A stretch of 64,000 bases of DNA from Rhodanobacteraceae bacterium (GTDB taxonomy: Bacteria; Pseudomonadota; Gammaproteobacteria; Xanthomonadales; SZUA-5): assembly GCA_016717705.1 (NCBI GenBank), contig JADKFD010000004.1, positions 119,080 through 183,079 on the forward strand, read 5' to 3'. Shown here piece after piece: positions 1 to 9,421 of this stretch; position 1 is the stretch's first letter; every line of letters begins with the position of its first letter. The position numbers and the translations under genes were made by a program. The notes beneath the pieces are model-generated. The model saw nothing but the letters and a program-made list of their open reading frames with translations. It made no database searches and had not been told where the DNA came from.

Positions 1-1653
<1,653 letters not shown>

Positions 1654-1676
1654 CAGGTGTCAATCAGTCCGCGGTT

Positions 1677-1760
1677 GTAGGTCACGTTGCTCGCTTTTTG
1701 AGCTACGTGACAGAGGTGCCCGGCTGTCACGTAGCCCGCTGCGCGGCCAACGTGACCTAC
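1677..1760. repeat. GTAG-type REP doublet, family A (TCACGTTG)
   Basis: An 84-bp element runs from GTAGGTCACGTTG to CAACGTGACCTAC, two inverted halves. Each half is itself an imperfect hairpin (GTCACGTT facing CTACGTGAC). Other full or partial copies lie at 8680-8800, 20172-20211, 23680-23726 and 37943-38026. The GTAG head followed by a hairpin is the hallmark of GTAG-type REP sequences, which are mobilised by RAYT transposases. No RAYT gene is in this window. Confidence 0.85.
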
Positions 1761-1792
1761 CCAGTTTGCGCCGGGCCGGTTGGCGACGAGTT

Positions 1793-3013
1793 TCAAGCCT
1801 TCCGCTCCCGACTCGCCAGATAACCCAGCCCCAGGGCCAGCGCGACCACCAGGGCAGCCAGGTAATACGGCGCACCTGGCAGTTGGCCACCGCGCGCCGG
1901 ATCGATGCCGGCGGCATAGACGTGGGTGAACAGATACGGCCCGAGGACGCCAGCGATGGCGCCCATGCTGGCGACGGCGCCCTGCAGCCGGCCCTGTTCG
2001 GTGGGGTCGATCTGGCGCGTCATCAAGGACTGCAGGGACGGGCCGGCCAGTCCCCACAATGACAGCAGCGGCATCACCACCCACAACCAGGGCCCGGTCG
2101 GCGCCCAGCCGTAGCCGATGAAACCGAGCACGGCGAAGCCAAAACCGGCCAGCAGTGCGCGGCGCTCGCCAATCCAGGGAATCACACGGCGCACCAATCC
2201 GCCCTGCACCAACGCCGAGAGCACGCCGACAAAAGCCAGCGTGAAGCCGATGTCGCGTTCGCTCCAGCCATAGCGGTGCGCCGCGTAAAGCACGAAGGTG
2301 GCCGGGAACACGGTGTGCGCCAGCACCGACAGGAAGCTGGCGCCCGCCAGGCCGAAGACCTGCGGGAAGTCCTTCAACCACAGCAGCGCGCCGATCGGAT
2401 TGGCGCGCTTCCATTCGAAGCGGTGATGGCGCCCCTCGACCAGCGATTCGGGCAACACGAACAGCCCGTAGCAGAAGTTGCTCAGACTCAGGCCCGCAGC
2501 CACCCAGAACGGCAGGCGCGCATCGATGCTGCCGAGCAGGCCACCAACCGCCGGCCCGATGACGAAGCCGAGGCCAAAGGCGGCGCCAAGCATGCCGAAA
2601 CTGGCGGCGCGCTTCTCCGGCGGCGTGACATCGGCGATATAGGCATTGGCGGTGGCGATGCTGGCCGAGGTAAATCCGCCGATGACGCGGCCGAGGAACA
2701 ACAGCGGCAGCGTTTGCGCCACCGCCATGAAGATGTAGTCGAGCCCCAGGCCGAGGTTCGACAGCAGGATCACCGGCCGCCGCCCGAAGCGGTCCGACAG
2801 CGCGCCGAGCAGCGGCGAGGCGAGAAACTGCATCAGCGCGAACACGGTGACGAACCAGCCGTAAACCGACGCACCTTCCGACGCATTCGGGAAGAAGCCG
2901 GCGATCAGCGGCGGCAGCACCGGGATGATCAGGCCGATCGCCAGGATATCCAGCGCCACGGTGACAAAGATGAAGATCAGCGCAGCTTTGCGCGGCGCGG
3001 CGGTGGCGGTCAC
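1793..3013 (-). CDS. MFS drug efflux transporter, TCR/Tet family
   Basis: Inner-membrane proton-coupled exporter with about 12 membrane helices (406 aa, usual for the family). Seen in the sequence: an N-terminal helix with DILAIGLIIPVLPPL, the loop 2-3 motif GALSDRFGRRPVILLSN (MFS motif A, residues about 69-85), and a GFVIGPAVGG antiporter-like motif in helix 5, all as in TetA-type exporters. The substrate cannot be told from sequence, so tetracycline resistance should not be assumed. The start at 3013 gives a short Ala-rich tail before helix 1. The next gene on this strand is recQ. The 294 bp upstream, shared with yicC, holds a REP doublet. Confidence 0.88.
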   Translation of the reverse strand: MTATAAPRKAALIFIFVTVALDILAIGLIIPVLPPLIAGFFPNASEGASVYGWFVTVFALMQFLASPLLGALSDRFGRRPVILLSNLGLGLDYIFMAVAQTLPLLFLGRVIGGFTSASIATANAYIADVTPPEKRAASFGMLGAAFGLGFVIGPAVGGLLGSIDARLPFWVAAGLSLSNFCYGLFVLPESLVEGRHHRFEWKRANPIGALLWLKDFPQVFGLAGASFLSVLAHTVFPATFVLYAAHRYGWSERDIGFTLAFVGVLSALVQGGLVRRVIPWIGERRALLAGFGFAVLGFIGYGWAPTGPWLWVVMPLLSLWGLAGPSLQSLMTRQIDPTEQGRLQGAVASMGAIAGVLGPYLFTHVYAAGIDPARGGQLPGAPYYLAALVVALALGLGYLASRERKA

Positions 3014-3137
3014 GGGTTGGGTTGCGTCGAGGCGGCAGGTAAGGCCGCGGAGGATAGCTCGGTCGTGCTAGAGCGAGGGTATTTCCGAAGTTGCGCAACG
3101 CGGATCCCTTGGACAGGGCTTTGCACGTGGCAAAGGA

Positions 3138-3215
3138 GCATCGCGCGCGAGCGCGCTCCTGCAAGCTTGCCGTGATTCAACGCAGGATTTGTTGGAGCGC
3201 GCTCGCGGGTGATGC
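3138..3215. repeat. GTAG-type REP doublet, family B (AGGAGCGCGCTCGCGCG)
   Basis: Inverted halves CATCGCGCGCGAGCGCGCTC and GGAGCGCGCTCGCGGGTGATG flank a centre with CACGCAGGA-like sequence. It sits in the divergent gap between the MFS gene and yicC. Other copies are at 18669-18745, 39799-39868, 42726-42803, 43207-43283 and 61552-61628. The rest of the 3014-3307 gap shows nothing I recognise. Confidence 0.85.
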
Positions 3216-3307
3216 CCTTGATCCACCGGCCCCGATCAGACTCCGCAAAACCGTCATCCCCCGATTCCGATAGCATCCGCCATCCCCAAATGACCCGGAG
3301 CCCACGA

Positions 3308-4174
3308 ATGCCGAAGAGCATGACCGCCTATGGCAGCGCCGAAGGCCCGACCGCCATTGGCCACCTGCGCCTGGAAATGCGCACCGTCAATCATCGTTTC
3401 CTGGAAATTTCGACCAAATTGCCTGAGGAACTGCGTTCACTGGAGCCGCTGATGCGCGAGCGCATCGGACAGCGACTGTCGCGCGGCAAGCTGGATCTGT
3501 CGGCACGCCTGCGCAGCGACGCTGAGCGGCCGACCACGCTGACCATCAACCATGCGCTGCTCGACCAGCTGACCCATCTGATCGACGAGCTGACCCACCG
3601 CAACCTTGGACTGACCGCCGGCCACGCCAGCGATCTGTTGTCGTGGCCGGGCCTGGTGGTCACCGGCGAATTCGACGTCGAGGAACTCGCCAAGCAGGTG
3701 CTGGTGCTGGTCGATCGCGCGCTGGATTCGCTGGAAGCCCAACGCGAACGCGAAGGCAAGCGCCTGGCCGAGATCATGGGCGAGCGCGTCGCCGGGCTGC
3801 GCGCCTCGCGCGAAGCCGCCATCGAACTGCTGCCGACCATCCGCGCTGGCCTGCGCGACAAGCTCAATGCCAAGCTCGCCGAGATCGCCGCCAGTGTCGA
3901 CCCGCAGCGCATCGAGCAGGAAATCGTGTTCGCGCTGCAGAAAATGGACGTCGACGAAGAACTCGACCGCCTCGGCGTGCACCTGGAAGAAATGGCGCGC
4001 AACCTGAGCCGCAGCGAACCGGTCGGCCGGCGCCTGGATTTCCTCACCCAGGAACTGCACCGCGAAGCCAATACCTTCGGCAGCAAATCCACCGACGCCC
4101 GCACCAGCCAGCTCGCCGTCGACATGAAGGTGCTGATCGAGCAGATTCGCGAGCAGGTGCAGAATCTGGAGTAG
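3308..4174 (+). CDS. yicC: YicC/YloC family endoribonuclease
   Basis: 288-aa cytoplasmic protein of the YicC family, which has been shown to have endoribonuclease activity on RNA. The start MPKSMTAYG at 3308 fits the conserved family opening (SMTAY). An upstream in-frame ATG would only add about 33 unrelated residues that run through a REP doublet. Seen: MRTVNHRFLEIS near residue 22 and the conserved end with TQELHREANTFGSKS (near 245) and VDMKVLIEQIREQVQN. In many bacteria yicC/yloC sits directly before gmk. Here gmk is about 14 kb away at 18039, with the bkd operon and others between. Downstream, 187 bp separate it from the secreted hydrolase. Confidence 0.94.
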   Translation: MPKSMTAYGSAEGPTAIGHLRLEMRTVNHRFLEISTKLPEELRSLEPLMRERIGQRLSRGKLDLSARLRSDAERPTTLTINHALLDQLTHLIDELTHRNLGLTAGHASDLLSWPGLVVTGEFDVEELAKQVLVLVDRALDSLEAQREREGKRLAEIMGERVAGLRASREAAIELLPTIRAGLRDKLNAKLAEIAASVDPQRIEQEIVFALQKMDVDEELDRLGVHLEEMARNLSRSEPVGRRLDFLTQELHREANTFGSKSTDARTSQLAVDMKVLIEQIREQVQNLE

Positions 4175-4361
4175 CGCTCCGCGACATTCGGAAAGCTCCT
4201 GCCCGCGTTGGATGAGGTTGGTCCCGCTCACCGCATCCAACGCGCGCTTGCGGCTATCGAACAGCGGTTGCGCAGCGCTCGAAAATGACCAGAATAGGTT
4301 TTGGCGTGGTCGACCGTTCGCGTCGATCTTTCAAGTTCGACAGACTGCCAGGGGTAACAAC

Positions 4362-5780
4362 ATGAAACGTCAAGCCGGTGTGGCGTGTTGTGCCTTGCTG
4401 TTGGCTTTTGCGGCCGACGCACAGCAGATGTTCGTCGACAATTTCGAGAGCGGCATTGCGCCGCAGTTTCCGCTGGTGGGCGGCGTTTTTCAGCTGCCGC
4501 CGGGGCCGGCGACGACCCAGCTCAACTGGGTGCTGGCGGAACTCGCCGCGGGCGAGACCACCACGATCGATGAGATCAACGCACACTTCGATGCCGCCTG
4601 GCTGGCGCAAAACAACGCAGCCCAGACGCAGACTTTCATCAACTCGGTGCGCACCAGTTACCCCAACGCGAGCGTGACCGATGTCGTTACGTTTACGCCA
4701 CACCGTCTGGTGCTGGTGATCGACTCGCCGGGCAGCCCACCGCCGTCGGGGTACATGGTATTTGGCACGCGCTACGCCGCAGGCCAGAAAATCGTCCAGT
4801 TTGGCGTCAGCGGATATGGCGGATCGGTGCAGTTTCCGGCCGACCAGAGCCTGACGCTGACTCAGGCCGCCGACAAGTTCACCACGCTTTCGGCGCTGCC
4901 CAGTTTGATGGTGGGACGCATCGGCGCCAATGGCAGCTGCTCGGTGACGGTTGATCGCGGCGCCAGCACCGTGCGCGCGACTGGATCGGTGTTCAAGCTG
5001 TGGGTGCTGGGTGGGGCCGCGCGCGCCGTGGTCGATGGAACGCTGAGCGAATTCGATACCTTGCCGCTGGTGGCGTCCGAACTGGCCCAGGGGGGCGTGA
5101 TCAATTCCGAGCCGCTTGGAACCCTGTTTCCGGTCAAGGATCTGGCCACGCTGATGCTGGGGATCAGCGACAACACCGCGACCGATCTGCTGCACGAGCG
5201 CGTCGGGCGCACGCTGATGAACCAGATGCCGGCGGCTTTTGGTATGGCACAGCCTACGCTGCTGACGCCGTTTCTCGGGATCAACGAGCAGTTCCACTTG
5301 TTCTATTCGTTCCCGTTGGTGGATTCGCAAAGTTATATCGCTGGCGACGATGCCTTCCAGAACAACTTCCTCAACACGCGCATCGTGCCGTTGGGGCCGG
5401 TCACCACCACCCCGTTCTTCCATTCATCGCTGCTGGTCGATGGGAGCTGGCGCGCCAGTCCACTGGATATCTGCGCAGCGTTTTCCGCGCTGCGGCGTCT
5501 GCCGCGCGGCTCCGAGGCCATGCGCATGGCCGATCGCGCCTTGAGCGCCAGCGCGGCCCAGCCGGATGTGCGCGGCGATTGGGACCGGGTCTGGTACAAG
5601 GGCGGCAGCCTTTCCAGCGGAGCCGGATTCCATGTGCTGGTGCACGCGTGGTTGCTGGAAGACGCGGGTCAGGACCCCTATGTCGTGGTTGCGATGTCCA
5701 ACTCCAACACCGGCGGCATCGATCAGTTCAACGTGCAATCGGTGACCGGCAGGATTCTCGAGCTGTTGTCGCAGCTCTAG
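4362..5780 (+). CDS. Secreted class A-like beta-lactamase-fold serine hydrolase (LpqF-like)
   Basis: 472 aa. The start at 4362 follows GGGGTAA and opens a clear signal peptide (MKRQAGVACCALLLAFAADA, then Q), so the enzyme is exported. An upstream in-frame start would bury that signal peptide. The three serine-penicilloyl motifs are present in order: SVFK at residues 209-212 (SxxK nucleophile), SDN at 269-271 and KGG at 413-415 (in place of KTG). Residues 40-180 form an extra N-terminal domain not found in true class A beta-lactamases but typical of the Cpe/LpqF-like group. Whether it cleaves beta-lactams, esters or a cell-wall substrate cannot be told. No resistance regulator is nearby. The mature protein opens with FVDNFESG, a motif resembling the ANGFE end of the secreted protein at 35040. 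Confidence 0.82.
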   Translation: MKRQAGVACCALLLAFAADAQQMFVDNFESGIAPQFPLVGGVFQLPPGPATTQLNWVLAELAAGETTTIDEINAHFDAAWLAQNNAAQTQTFINSVRTSYPNASVTDVVTFTPHRLVLVIDSPGSPPPSGYMVFGTRYAAGQKIVQFGVSGYGGSVQFPADQSLTLTQAADKFTTLSALPSLMVGRIGANGSCSVTVDRGASTVRATGSVFKLWVLGGAARAVVDGTLSEFDTLPLVASELAQGGVINSEPLGTLFPVKDLATLMLGISDNTATDLLHERVGRTLMNQMPAAFGMAQPTLLTPFLGINEQFHLFYSFPLVDSQSYIAGDDAFQNNFLNTRIVPLGPVTTTPFFHSSLLVDGSWRASPLDICAAFSALRRLPRGSEAMRMADRALSASAAQPDVRGDWDRVWYKGGSLSSGAGFHVLVHAWLLEDAGQDPYVVVAMSNSNTGGIDQFNVQSVTGRILELLSQL

Positions 5781-6012
5781 CAGCCTGTCGGACGCGCACC
5801 CGGCCTGCGAAGTGCGTCGCCGCGGCTCCGGTAGCGCGGCCACGGCGCGCGGGGTGCTCGGGTGAGCGACGGGCTTGTTCGCGCCGACGGCCGCGGGGGC
5901 TCGCGGCAATCCCGGCCGGGAGCGCGTAAAGACATCCAGGCCTGCCGGCATTGCCTCTTGCCGGATCGACTCGCTACAGTCCGCGGCTGCACCCTGCGCC
6001 CCGGACCTGTGC

Positions 6013-7785
6013 GTGCCTTTCGAAATCCCCAACTACACGCTGCTCAGCAAGCTCGGCGAAGGCGCGATGGCCGAGGTCTGGCTGGGCGAGCACAAGCGCA
6101 ATGGGCGCAAGGCGGCGATCAAGGTGCTCAAGCCTTCGGCGCTGGCTGACGGCGACGCCGAGAAGCTGTTTCTGCGCGAGGGCCAGGTGCTGGCGGGTTT
6201 CGATCACCCGAATATCGTCAAGATCTACGACAACGATCGCGTCGGCGACCTTGCCTATCTGGTGATGGAACATCTGTCGGGCGGCACGCTGCTGGAGCGC
6301 ATGCAGCGCGCGCCGATCAGCATCGGCGAGGCGCTGGGATTGGTGGCGCAGATCGCCGGCGGACTGGAGGCGGCGCACCGGCAGCAGGTGATCCATCGCG
6401 ATCTCAAACCCGCCAACATCATGCTGCGCGACGAAACCACGCCGGTGCTGACCGATTTTGGCGCCTCGCGACTGCTCGATCGCAGCACCATCTACGGCCG
6501 CGACGGCATGATCGTCGGCACGCCGATCTACATGAGCCCGGAACAGGTTCAGGGCCAGACCTTGAGCGGCAGCAGCGATCTGTATGCGCTGGGCATCCTG
6601 TTCTTCGAGTTGCTGACCGGCGATCGGCCATTCCCCGGGGTCAGTTTTCCGGAGATTGCCGCGCAGCACCTGTACGCGCCGATTCCGCAGCTGCCGGCGC
6701 CCATCGCCATGCTGCAGCCGGTGCTGGAGCGCCTGCTGGCGAAGAAACCCGAGGAGCGTTATCCCAGCGCACAGGCTTTTGTCGACGATCTGCGCGCGGT
6801 ATTCATCCACGACGAGGCGCTGCGACTGCAGGTCGGGTATGCCGGCACCAGCATGGCCTGGTCGAGTCAACTGCGCGCGCTCGGCTTTGTGCTCGATCGG
6901 GAACAGAAGGTCGAGGTCCGCCGCGCGCAGGGCGAGTATCTGCGCGAGCAGGATGCTGCGACCAAGCTTGCGACGGCGCAGGCGCCCACGCCCACGCCGG
7001 CGGCTGGTGCCCACCGTTCGCCGGCCGCAACGGCGCCGGTCGAGCCCCTGGTGCAGGCGCCTGCGCGGTCGCCGCTGGCGTTGATCGCCGCGCTCGCGCT
7101 GGCTGCCGTGCTCGGCGGCGGCTGGTGGTGGAGTCAGCGCGAACCCCTGGCGGCAGACCCGGGCAGAGCCGAGTCAGGCAGCGGCGCGACGCCGGCCAGT
7201 CCGCCGTTCGTGATGCCGGCACCCGACACACCGACGACAGCGGGCACCAGCGTTGACGCTACAGGGCCGATCGTCACCGGGTCGCCGGATAAGACGGAAG
7301 CCGTTGCCTCAGCGGCAAGCTCCGCAGCAGAAACTGCCGCCGCCATGGCCGAGGCCGAGCGCGCCGTCGCCGCTCTGGAACTGCGCAATCGCTACATTGC
7401 CGCCGACCTGGACAGCGTGCGCGACCACAAGACCGGATTGCTCTGGGCCGCCAGCGACAACGGCGCCGACATCGACTGGCTCGACGCGGGCAAATACTGT
7501 GCGAGCCTGGGGGCCGGCTGGCAGTTGCCGTCGCTACCGGACTTGATGAGCCTTTACGACGAGACCGGGACATTCACGCGCAACTGCGGCGAATCGATCT
7601 GCAAGGTCACGCCAGCGATAACAGTGACCGCCGGATACCACTGGTCGCGCATTCCGGCCGAGGAATCGCGCGCCTGGGTGGTCGACTTCGCCAACGGCGC
7701 ACGGCAGTCGATGGCGGTGATCAATCCTTTCTTCATCCGCGCGCTTTGTGTGCGCGGGGAAACGGCTGAGCGGCCGAAGGACTAG
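6013..7785 (+). CDS. Transmembrane Ser/Thr protein kinase with C-terminal DUF1566 domain
   Basis: 590 aa from the GTG at 6013 (VPFEIPNYTLL), which places the kinase fold at the start. An in-frame ATG at 5875 would add 46 low-complexity residues, and no clear ribosome site decides. The kinase domain has LGEGAMAEVW (Gly loop), AIKVL (ATP-binding Lys), HRDLKPAN (about 128-135), DFG (148-150) and MSPE, so it should be active. A basic-Pro linker is followed by one membrane helix (ALIAALALAAVLGGGWWW, about 356-373). The outside part ends in a DUF1566/Lcl-type fold (DHKTGLLWA...WQLPSLPDLMSLYD, about 475-590) with Cys residues probably bonded in the periplasm. Inference: an envelope sensor that signals inward. 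The membrane protein at 7805 starts about 20 bp after its stop and may be its partner. Confidence 0.85.
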   Translation: MPFEIPNYTLLSKLGEGAMAEVWLGEHKRNGRKAAIKVLKPSALADGDAEKLFLREGQVLAGFDHPNIVKIYDNDRVGDLAYLVMEHLSGGTLLERMQRAPISIGEALGLVAQIAGGLEAAHRQQVIHRDLKPANIMLRDETTPVLTDFGASRLLDRSTIYGRDGMIVGTPIYMSPEQVQGQTLSGSSDLYALGILFFELLTGDRPFPGVSFPEIAAQHLYAPIPQLPAPIAMLQPVLERLLAKKPEERYPSAQAFVDDLRAVFIHDEALRLQVGYAGTSMAWSSQLRALGFVLDREQKVEVRRAQGEYLREQDAATKLATAQAPTPTPAAGAHRSPAATAPVEPLVQAPARSPLALIAALALAAVLGGGWWWSQREPLAADPGRAESGSGATPASPPFVMPAPDTPTTAGTSVDATGPIVTGSPDKTEAVASAASSAAETAAAMAEAERAVAALELRNRYIAADLDSVRDHKTGLLWAASDNGADIDWLDAGKYCASLGAGWQLPSLPDLMSLYDETGTFTRNCGESICKVTPAITVTAGYHWSRIPAEESRAWVVDFANGARQSMAVINPFFIRALCVRGETAERPKD

Positions 7786-7804
7786 TGTTCTGGTGAATCG
7801 GCCC

Positions 7805-8647
7805 ATGCGGACCCTGGGTGCCTGGTTGATTGCCTTCGGCGGAGGCGGGCTGGTCTGTGGACTGGCGCTGTTCCTGATGGCGGTGCAGTCCAGCGATCGC
7901 GCCGACAGCGGCGCCGGGCATGTGATCGGTGGCATCTTCTGGCTGGCCAGCATATTCCTGCTGATTCCGGCGCTGCTGCTCGGCGTGGCCTTGCGTTACG
8001 GCGGTCAATGGCTGCGGCGCAATCCATTCAAAGGCAAGTCTGCCCTGCTGCTGGTGATTGCGGGGGTCGGCGCCGGCTTCGTCGTGGTGATTCGCGTCGG
8101 CTTTCTGATCCACGACCAAACGCCGCCGCGCGAGCTGTCCGACGGCCTGGTGGCCGGCGCTGCGGCGCTGCTGGTGTACCTGATGGTGGCCGCGATCGTG
8201 CACTGGTGGCCGCGCAAGCCCGCCGCCCGGACCGCTTCGGCGCTGCCGCAAGCGGCGGTCGCGACCGCGGTTGCCGTCAAGGGCCCGTTCGAAACCGCCA
8301 ACCCGACGCCCCTGCCGCGGCCGCTGCCGCCGCGCGCGTGGGTGAATCCGCGCACCCTGGCCAGTTGCGTGCACCTGGTGCCGCTGGAACAGGCGATGGC
8401 CGGCGATGGCATCACGATGCGGGTCAGCCGCCCGCTGTTCGTCAGCGCGAACTGCCGCATCAGCCAGCCGCATTTGATCGACGAGTTTGGCGCCGACATC
8501 GCGGCGATGTACGACGAGCGCCACGAAATCGACCGTTCCTACCTCGACCCGAAGACCGCTTTTTTCCATTGCGCCGCATGTACATCGACGCTGATGGTGG
8601 TGCATCCGGAAGAAGCGCGCGACGCGACGCCGTGGTTTCCGGCGTAG
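7805..8647 (+). CDS. Membrane protein of unknown function with Cys-rich C-terminal domain
   Basis: 280 aa from the ATG at 7805. A GTG at 7793 in the same frame is the alternative start, 8 bp after the kinase stop. Four hydrophobic segments can be seen in the first 150 residues (LGAWLIAFGGGGLVCGLALF, IFWLASIFLLIPALLLGVAL, LLLVIAGVGAGFVVVIRVGF, AGAAALLVYLMVAAIVHWW). A Pro-rich linker leads to a C-terminal soluble domain with SCVHLVP, ANCRIS and HCAACTST. The four cysteines, including a CxxC with a preceding His, could bind metal or form disulphides. No family recognised. Its position directly behind the kinase gene suggests shared transcription. Confidence 0.7.
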   Translation: MRTLGAWLIAFGGGGLVCGLALFLMAVQSSDRADSGAGHVIGGIFWLASIFLLIPALLLGVALRYGGQWLRRNPFKGKSALLLVIAGVGAGFVVVIRVGFLIHDQTPPRELSDGLVAGAAALLVYLMVAAIVHWWPRKPAARTASALPQAAVATAVAVKGPFETANPTPLPRPLPPRAWVNPRTLASCVHLVPLEQAMAGDGITMRVSRPLFVSANCRISQPHLIDEFGADIAAMYDERHEIDRSYLDPKTAFFHCAACTSTLMVVHPEEARDATPWFPA

Positions 8648-8679
8648 GCGCGGTCGTGTAGGCCCCACAGCGAGGGACG

Positions 8680-8800
8680 CAGGTCACGTTGCCCGTGCAG
8701 CGGGCTACGTGACAAGCGGGCGAGAGCCGTCATGTAGACCGAAAGACACGGCCAGCGGACGCGTCGTCGCGTGGCCAAGCCGCGGCCCGGCGTGACCTGC
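8680..8800. repeat. REP doublet, family A, expanded copy
   Basis: CAGGTCACGTTGCCCG with CGGGCTACGTGACA opens the left half. GTCATGTAGACC and GGCGTGACCTGC close the right half. The centre is longer than in the 84-bp copies. It fills most of the 234 bp before hemG, ending 81 bp before that start codon. Confidence 0.75.
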
Positions 8801-8881
8801 TGGCACAATCGGGTTTTCCGCGCGCCGGAGCCGCGCTGCCCAAAGCCCCGCCGCCGCCACTGACGCATCAAAGTAGCCACC

Positions 8882-9409
8882 ATGTCGCGCATCTGCATCG
8901 TCTATTCAACAACCGACGGCCACACGCTGGAGATCTGCCCGCGCATCCAGCAGGTCCTCGAACATGAGGCGCATTGGATCGAACTGATGGCCATCGAGCA
9001 AGCGTCGGGCATCGACTGGACGCGCTGCGACAAGATCGTGATCGGCGCGCGCATCCGCTATGGCAAGCATCATCCCGATGTACGGGCTTTCATCGACCGC
9101 CACCTGGAACGCCTGCAGCAGCGTCCGAGCGCCTTCTTCAGCGTCAACGTGGTCGCGCGCAAGCCGGGGAAGGACACGGTGGCGGGGAATCCCTACCTGC
9201 AGAAATTCCTGAAAACGATCCTCTGGAAGCCGACCGAACTGGCGGTGTTCGCCGGCAAGATCGACTACCGCAGGTACGGAATGGTCGATCGCCTGATGAT
9301 TCGCTTCATCATGTGGTTGACCAAGGGTCCCACCCAGCCCGACGCCTGCGTCGACTTCACCGACTGGCAGGCGGTCGCGGACTTTGCCGGGCGAGTCGCA
9401 CGGATGTAG
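8882..9409 (+). CDS. hemG: Menaquinone-dependent protoporphyrinogen IX oxidase (flavodoxin type)
   Basis: 175 aa, the usual HemG length. It carries out six-electron oxidation of protoporphyrinogen IX to protoporphyrin IX, passing electrons to the quinone pool. Seen: an N-terminal FMN phosphate loop (YSTTDGHTLEI, residues 9-19), IGARIRYGKHH (about 53-63), and the HemG-specific stretch SVNVVARKPGKDTVAGNPY (about 87-105) with LWKP and DYRRYGMVDRLMIRFIMW after it, matching E. coli HemG closely. It probably attaches to the inner face of the membrane. Other haem genes are not nearby. It ends 12 bp before the stop of the convergent kinase gene. Confidence 0.95.
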   Translation: MSRICIVYSTTDGHTLEICPRIQQVLEHEAHWIELMAIEQASGIDWTRCDKIVIGARIRYGKHHPDVRAFIDRHLERLQQRPSAFFSVNVVARKPGKDTVAGNPYLQKFLKTILWKPTELAVFAGKIDYRRYGMVDRLMIRFIMWLTKGPTQPDACVDFTDWQAVADFAGRVARM

Positions 9410-9421
9410 TGCGGGTCAGGC

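Noticed and set aside
1793..3013. Naming the MFS gene tetA
   Set aside because: Only family-level similarity can be seen, and many TCR/Tet members do not export tetracycline.
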